A DNA stretch of 33,059 nucleotides from HGM13006 sp964514175 (GTDB lineage Bacteria; Bacillota; Clostridia; Oscillospirales; Oscillospiraceae). Shown one piece after another: positions 30,018 to 33,059 of the stretch (the first letter of the stretch is position 1; every line of letters starts with the position of its first letter). The DNA lies in the NCBI GenBank assembly GCA_964514175.1, contig CAZEPQ010000006.1, positions 1 through 33,059 of the forward strand, read 5' to 3'. The notes beneath the pieces were generated by a model. The model was not told the DNA's origin, did no database searches, and was given only the letters and a program-made list of their open reading frames with translations. The position numbers and the translations under genes are program-made.

Positions 30018-31223
30018 TTACTTGAGCTTGCCGTCCTTACGGCGCTGATCAGCCCAACCGGGCTTATTGGTCTGCTTTTCACGGGCGATAGCCAGGGAAC
30101 CCTCCGGTACATCCTCGGTGATGGTGGAGCCTGCGGCCACATAGCTGCCCTTGCCGATCTTCACAGGGGCAATCATGTTGGTGTTGCAGCCGATGAAGCA
30201 GTCATCCTCCACGGTGCAGCGGTACTTGCTCTTGCCGTCGTAGTTGACGGTGACGGTGCCGCAGCCCAGGTTGATGCGCTGACCAAGATCGCTGTCACCC
30301 ACATAGGTGAGATGAGAGATCTTGGTGCCGTTTCCGATGGTGGAATTTTTCAGCTCCACAAAGTCACCTACCTTGATGTCGTCCCCCACGGTGCAATTGG
30401 GGCGGACATAGGCGAAGGGGCCCACAGTGGTGTTCTTTCCGATGGTGGAATCATAAACCTGGGAGGCGTTGACGGTGGAGCCTTCGCCCACAACAGCGTT
30501 CTCTAGCAGGGAATTGGGGCCGATGACAGCACCGGAGGCGATACGGGTATTGCCCTTGAGGATGGTACCGGGCATCAGCACAGAGCCGGAGGCAACCTCG
30601 GCAAAGGGAGAGACGTAGCAACTGTCAAAATCCCAGATCTCCACGCCGTCGGCATAGAGATAGAAGTTCCGCAGACGCTTAAAGATCTGCTGGAAGTCTG
30701 CCATGGCACCGGGATCGGTGATGGCCATGGCGCCTTCAACCTCGGTGAGCTCATGGCCCAGCACAGAGGCGAAGCGTGTCAGGTCGAAATTGGCAGCGTC
30801 CATGACAGAGGCAATGGACTCGGCAGAGACCACATAGCAGCCGCAGCCTTCGCTGGTCAGACTACCGTCCTCCACATCCTCAGCCACGGCGTTTACGCCG
30901 CCCAGAGCACGACCACCCAGCAGTGCGGGGGCAGTGACTACCAGCAGGGAATCATCCGCATCCTCCAGGAAGGGCCGCAGTGCAGCGGCCTTTACAGTAT
31001 CGCCGGCATAGGTGACGGCATCGCTGGGGAAGCAGCCTAGAGCAGCATCCTTGAATTCGCTGTCACAGGACAAAAGAAACTGCGCATATCCGCTGTCACG
31101 CATCAGGCGCACCATCCAGGAAAGGAGGGGGCTGCCGGTAAGATTTTGCAGCATCATAGGCAGTTTGAGCCCGGTGACACCACGGTCATCAGGCAGAAGA
31201 ATAATTGCAGATTGAATAGACAA
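30018..31223 (-). CDS. glmU: GlmU-like protein: intact acetyltransferase domain, degenerate uridylyltransferase domain
   Basis: 401 residues against about 455 for normal GlmU. The C-terminal left-handed beta-helix (about 205-390) is well conserved: FAYVRPNCTVGDDIKVGDFVELKNS, the catalytic His304 in GTKISHLTYVGD, GCGTVTVNYDGK and CFIGCNTNMIAPV. It should acetylate glucosamine-1-phosphate. The N-terminal part is short and lacks the nucleotidyltransferase signature: where LAAGxGTRM...PKVLH is expected it reads LLPDDRGVTGLKLPMMLQ. The metal-site YGDVPL is replaced by VTAPALL, so UTP use is unlikely. It starts with TTG behind a distant TTTGGAG. Synteny glmU-prs-pth-mfd supports the gene name; another gene may supply the uridylyltransferase. 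Confidence 0.85.
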   Translation of the reverse strand: MSIQSAIILLPDDRGVTGLKLPMMLQNLTGSPLLSWMVRLMRDSGYAQFLLSCDSEFKDAALGCFPSDAVTYAGDTVKAAALRPFLEDADDSLLVVTAPALLGGRALGGVNAVAEDVEDGSLTSEGCGCYVVSAESIASVMDAANFDLTRFASVLGHELTEVEGAMAITDPGAMADFQQIFKRLRNFYLYADGVEIWDFDSCYVSPFAEVASGSVLMPGTILKGNTRIASGAVIGPNSLLENAVVGEGSTVNASQVYDSTIGKNTTVGPFAYVRPNCTVGDDIKVGDFVELKNSTIGNGTKISHLTYVGDSDLGQRINLGCGTVTVNYDGKSKYRCTVEDDCFIGCNTNMIAPVKIGKGSYVAAGSTITEDVPEGSLAIAREKQTNKPGWADQRRKDGKLK

Positions 31224-31276
31224 ATAAGTTCACACTCCAAAGCTGTAAACAGCATATGTCATTAAGGTACGGTATT

Positions 31277-31305
31277 ATTATACCAAGATTCCCCTGGATT
31301 GTACA
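31277..31305 (-). promoter_or_regulatory. Promoter of the glmU-prs-pth-mfd operon
   Basis: Minus strand TGTACA (31305-31300), a 17-base spacer and a perfect TATAAT (31282-31277), about 50 bases before the TTG start. The rest of 31224-31433 has no supported gene. Confidence 0.6.
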
Positions 31306-31433
31306 GGGAGAAGGGATGAAATTTTCAGCAAGTTTTCCATCGAAAAATTGGCGAAACAGACAAAAGAAGCGTCACCGCAGTATTGAAGAATGTTTTCGCC
31401 GAAAACTGCTGCTGCCCGGGAAGACTGAAAATC

Positions 31434-31469
31434 AAAGGAAAATACCCGCTGCAAGGGAATGCAGCGGGT
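31434..31469 (-). terminator. Terminator of the dnaK-dnaJ operon
   Basis: ACCCGCTGCA (31444-31453) pairs with TGCAGCGGGT (31460-31469), followed on the minus strand by ATTTTCCTTT. It lies just after the dnaJ stop. Confidence 0.85.
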
Positions 31470-31476
31470 AGATGGA

Positions 31477-32637
31477 TCACATGTTTTTCAAATTGTCCTT
31501 GACCTTGTCAAAGAAGCTCTTGCGCTTTGCATAGCCCTCTTCGCCCTCGGTCTCGGCAAACTTCCGAAGCAGATCCTTCTGCTCCTTGCTCAGATTCTTG
31601 GGGGTCTCCACGACCACGGTGACGTACTGATCGCCGCGGCGGTTCTGATAACCTACCATGGGAATACCCTTGTTCCGGAGCCGGAAGGTGGTGCCGGTCT
31701 GGGTGCCTTCGGGGATGTTGTAGCGTACCTTGCCGTCCAGGGTGGGGACCTCCAGATCGCCGCCCAGGGCTGCCTGTACGAATGTAATGGGCATCTCGCA
31801 GATCACGTCACTGCCCTCACGCTCAAAGATGGCGTGAGACAGAACATTTACCTCCACCAGCAGGTCGCCGTTGGAACCGCCCTGGGTGCCCACGGAGCCT
31901 TCGCCGGGGACACGGACAGCCTGACCGTTGTCCACGCCTGCGGGGACCTTTACGGTGATTCTCTTGTTCTTCCGAACCTTGCCCTTGCCGCGACAGGTGG
32001 GGCAGGGATTCTTTACAGTCTTGCCGGTGCCGCCGCACTTCTGGCAGGTGGTCTGCTGCTGCATGGCGCCGAAGGCGGTCTGACGGACGGTCCGTACAAC
32101 GCCGCTGCCGCCGCAGACGGAACAGGTTTCAGGCTCGCTGCCGTCGGCGGAGCCGGTGCCGGAACATTTGGCACAGTGCTCGATGCGGGAGGCGGAAACC
32201 TCCTTCTCACAGCCGAAGGCTGCTTCCTCAAAGGTCAGGGTCACGCCGGTGCGAACGTTCTCGCCCTTTCTGGGGCCGCTTCTGCGGGAGGAACCTGTGG
32301 AGCCACCGCCACCGAAGAAGTCGTTGAAAATGCTGCCCAGATCCACGCCAAAATCGCCAAAGCCGCTGCCGAATCCAAAGCCGCCGTCACCGGCACCGTA
32401 GTTGGGGTCCACGCCTGCAAAGCCGAACTGATCATAGCGGGAGCGCTTGTCGGAATCGGACAGGATCTCGTAGGCCTCGCCGATCTCCTTGAACCGGGCT
32501 TCGGCCGCCTGATCACCGGGATTCAGATCCGGGTGGTATTTTTTTGCCAGCTTGCGATAGGCCTTCTTTATTTCATCGTCCGAGGCAGATTTTTCCACGC
32601 CCAGGACTTCATAATAGTCTCTTTTTTCTTCAGCCAT
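31477..32637 (-). CDS. dnaJ: Chaperone DnaJ
   Basis: A 386-residue type I Hsp40 that delivers clients to DnaK and stimulates its ATPase. The J domain (about 6-70) carries HPD at 35-37 (KKYHPDLNPGD). A Gly/Phe region (about 75-130: FGFGSGFGDFG) follows. The zinc region has the four CxxCxGxG repeats (CAKCSGTG, CSVCGGSG, CQKCGGTG, CPTCRGKG). The C-terminal client-binding domains have KVPAGVDNGQAVRVPGEG. GAGGTGAG precedes the ATG. It follows dnaK, with a hairpin in the 77-base gap, in the usual heat-shock operon order. Confidence 0.97.
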   Translation of the reverse strand: MAEEKRDYYEVLGVEKSASDDEIKKAYRKLAKKYHPDLNPGDQAAEARFKEIGEAYEILSDSDKRSRYDQFGFAGVDPNYGAGDGGFGFGSGFGDFGVDLGSIFNDFFGGGGSTGSSRRSGPRKGENVRTGVTLTFEEAAFGCEKEVSASRIEHCAKCSGTGSADGSEPETCSVCGGSGVVRTVRQTAFGAMQQQTTCQKCGGTGKTVKNPCPTCRGKGKVRKNKRITVKVPAGVDNGQAVRVPGEGSVGTQGGSNGDLLVEVNVLSHAIFEREGSDVICEMPITFVQAALGGDLEVPTLDGKVRYNIPEGTQTGTTFRLRNKGIPMVGYQNRRGDQYVTVVVETPKNLSKEQKDLLRKFAETEGEEGYAKRKSFFDKVKDNLKNM

Positions 32638-32670
32638 TGTCTCACCTCATTTGCTGAACGAACAGCTCAA

Positions 32671-32702
32671 ATGGAGCGCGAAGCCAAAACTCCGCGCTCC
32701 AT
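32671..32702 (-). other. Hairpin between dnaK and dnaJ
   Basis: ATGGAGCGCG (32671-32680) pairs with CGCGCTCCAT (32693-32702). On the minus strand only TTTG follows, so it is more likely a partial terminator or mRNA-stability element that sets the dnaK/dnaJ ratio than a full stop. Confidence 0.5.
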
Positions 32703-32714
32703 CGGATTTTCAGA

Positions 32715-33059
32715 TTATTCGTCGTCCACGACCTCGTAGTCGGCGTCTACAACGCCGTCATCGGTGGGAGCGGCGCCGGCAGCACCCTCAGCGGCAGCCT
32801 GCTGCTGATAGAGTTTCTCGGAGATGGCGTAGAATGCCTTCTGGACATTCTCGGTGTCAGCCTTGATGGCTTCCACATCGGTGCCCTTCAGGGTCTCACG
32901 GAGCTTCTCGATGGCCTCCTGAATGGGTGCCTTCTCGTTGTCGGTGACCTTGTCGCCCAGATCCTCCAGAGTCTTCTCGGACTGGTAGATGACCTGATCG
33001 GCAGCATTGCGAACCTCGACCTCTTCCTTGCGGGCCTTGTCTTCGGCAGCGTACTGCTC
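32715..33059 (-). CDS. dnaK: Chaperone DnaK, C-terminal part (5' end outside window)
   Basis: Only the last 114 residues are visible, and the frame is open to the window edge. They match the lid of Hsp70: helices with YAAEDKARKEEVEVRNAADQ and VIYQSEKTLEDLG, followed by LYQQQAAAEGAAGAAP and a disordered acidic end VVDADYEVVDDE. DnaK is the ATP-driven folding chaperone. Its ATPase and substrate domains, and probably grpE and hrcA, would lie beyond the right edge. Position directly upstream of dnaJ confirms the call. Confidence 0.96.
   Translation of the reverse strand, partial: EQYAAEDKARKEEVEVRNAADQVIYQSEKTLEDLGDKVTDNEKAPIQEAIEKLRETLKGTDVEAIKADTENVQKAFYAISEKLYQQQAAAEGAAGAAPTDDGVVDADYEVVDDE

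Noticed and set aside
31316..31471. Short plus-strand frame after GGGAGAAGGG between glmU and dnaJ
   Set aside because: The start has a purine run too close to the ATG. The frame runs through the dnaJ terminator and gives a basic sequence with no recognisable feature.
31459..32739. A 426-codon open frame opposite dnaJ
   Set aside because: Antisense shadow of dnaJ, crossing the dnaJ terminator and reading past the dnaJ start.

Overview
The window is a gene-dense, GC-rich stretch of chromosome from a Gram-positive anaerobe, most likely a gut member of the Clostridia (Oscillospirales/Oscillospiraceae type). The signs are strong Shine-Dalgarno sequences (GGAGG/AGGTGAG), SigA-type TTGACA/TATAAT promoters, the firmicute gene order glmU-prs-pth-mfd, a VanW protein with a Pro-Ser-Thr tail, a DUF6440 protein, a NimA-like flavoprotein and a large Fe-S old-yellow-enzyme reductase. 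I see no rRNA, tRNA, CRISPR array, prophage or insertion sequence. This looks like core chromosome with some lineage-specific genes.

Region by region: (1) 1-660 holds the 3' end of a tannase/feruloyl-esterase-like hydrolase converging on an acyl carrier protein gene. (2) 1000-2580 is a membrane-quality operon: NfeD, a stomatin-type SPFH protein and a DUF6440 protein. (3) 2693-5689 holds a membrane-anchored unknown, a zinc-ribbon membrane protein, mtaB (tRNA ms2t6A synthesis) and a CBS-pair protein. (4) 5786-12206 on the minus strand is one tightly packed operon: M20 peptidase, rlmA, prfA, tsaC/sua5, coaE and an M18 aminopeptidase. Most junctions overlap (ATGA or TGATG), and it ends at a strong terminator. 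(5) 12311-15579 has three independently promoted plus-strand genes: a DUF6557-like acidic protein, a three-helix membrane protein of unknown function and a secreted polysaccharide deacetylase. (6) 15654-20485 is a redox-flavin district: a CoaC-like flavoprotein, a flavodoxin, a NimA-like FMN protein, a membrane-anchored MerR regulator and a 721-residue FMN/Fe-S/FAD reductase. (7) 20534-22445 is mocR-mobB. (8) 22550-24676 is vanW. (9) 24803-31223 is glmU-prs-pth-mfd. (10) 31477 to the end is dnaJ and the 3' end of dnaK.

Functional links: tsaC makes the t6A precursor and mtaB thiomethylates t6A, so two steps of one tRNA modification lie in this window. The minus-strand operon in region 4 combines translation termination, rRNA/tRNA modification, CoA synthesis and peptide turnover. 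No single spectacular new system is evident. Several family members do have lost or altered key residues. The GlmU-like protein has no recognisable uridylyltransferase signature. The MocR protein has Arg where the PLP-binding Lys is expected. The CoaC-like protein has Tyr where the catalytic Cys is expected. The OYE-family reductase carries a Gly/Pro-rich tandem-repeat insert in its barrel. Two divergent promoters at 12238-12279 also interlock around a palindrome.
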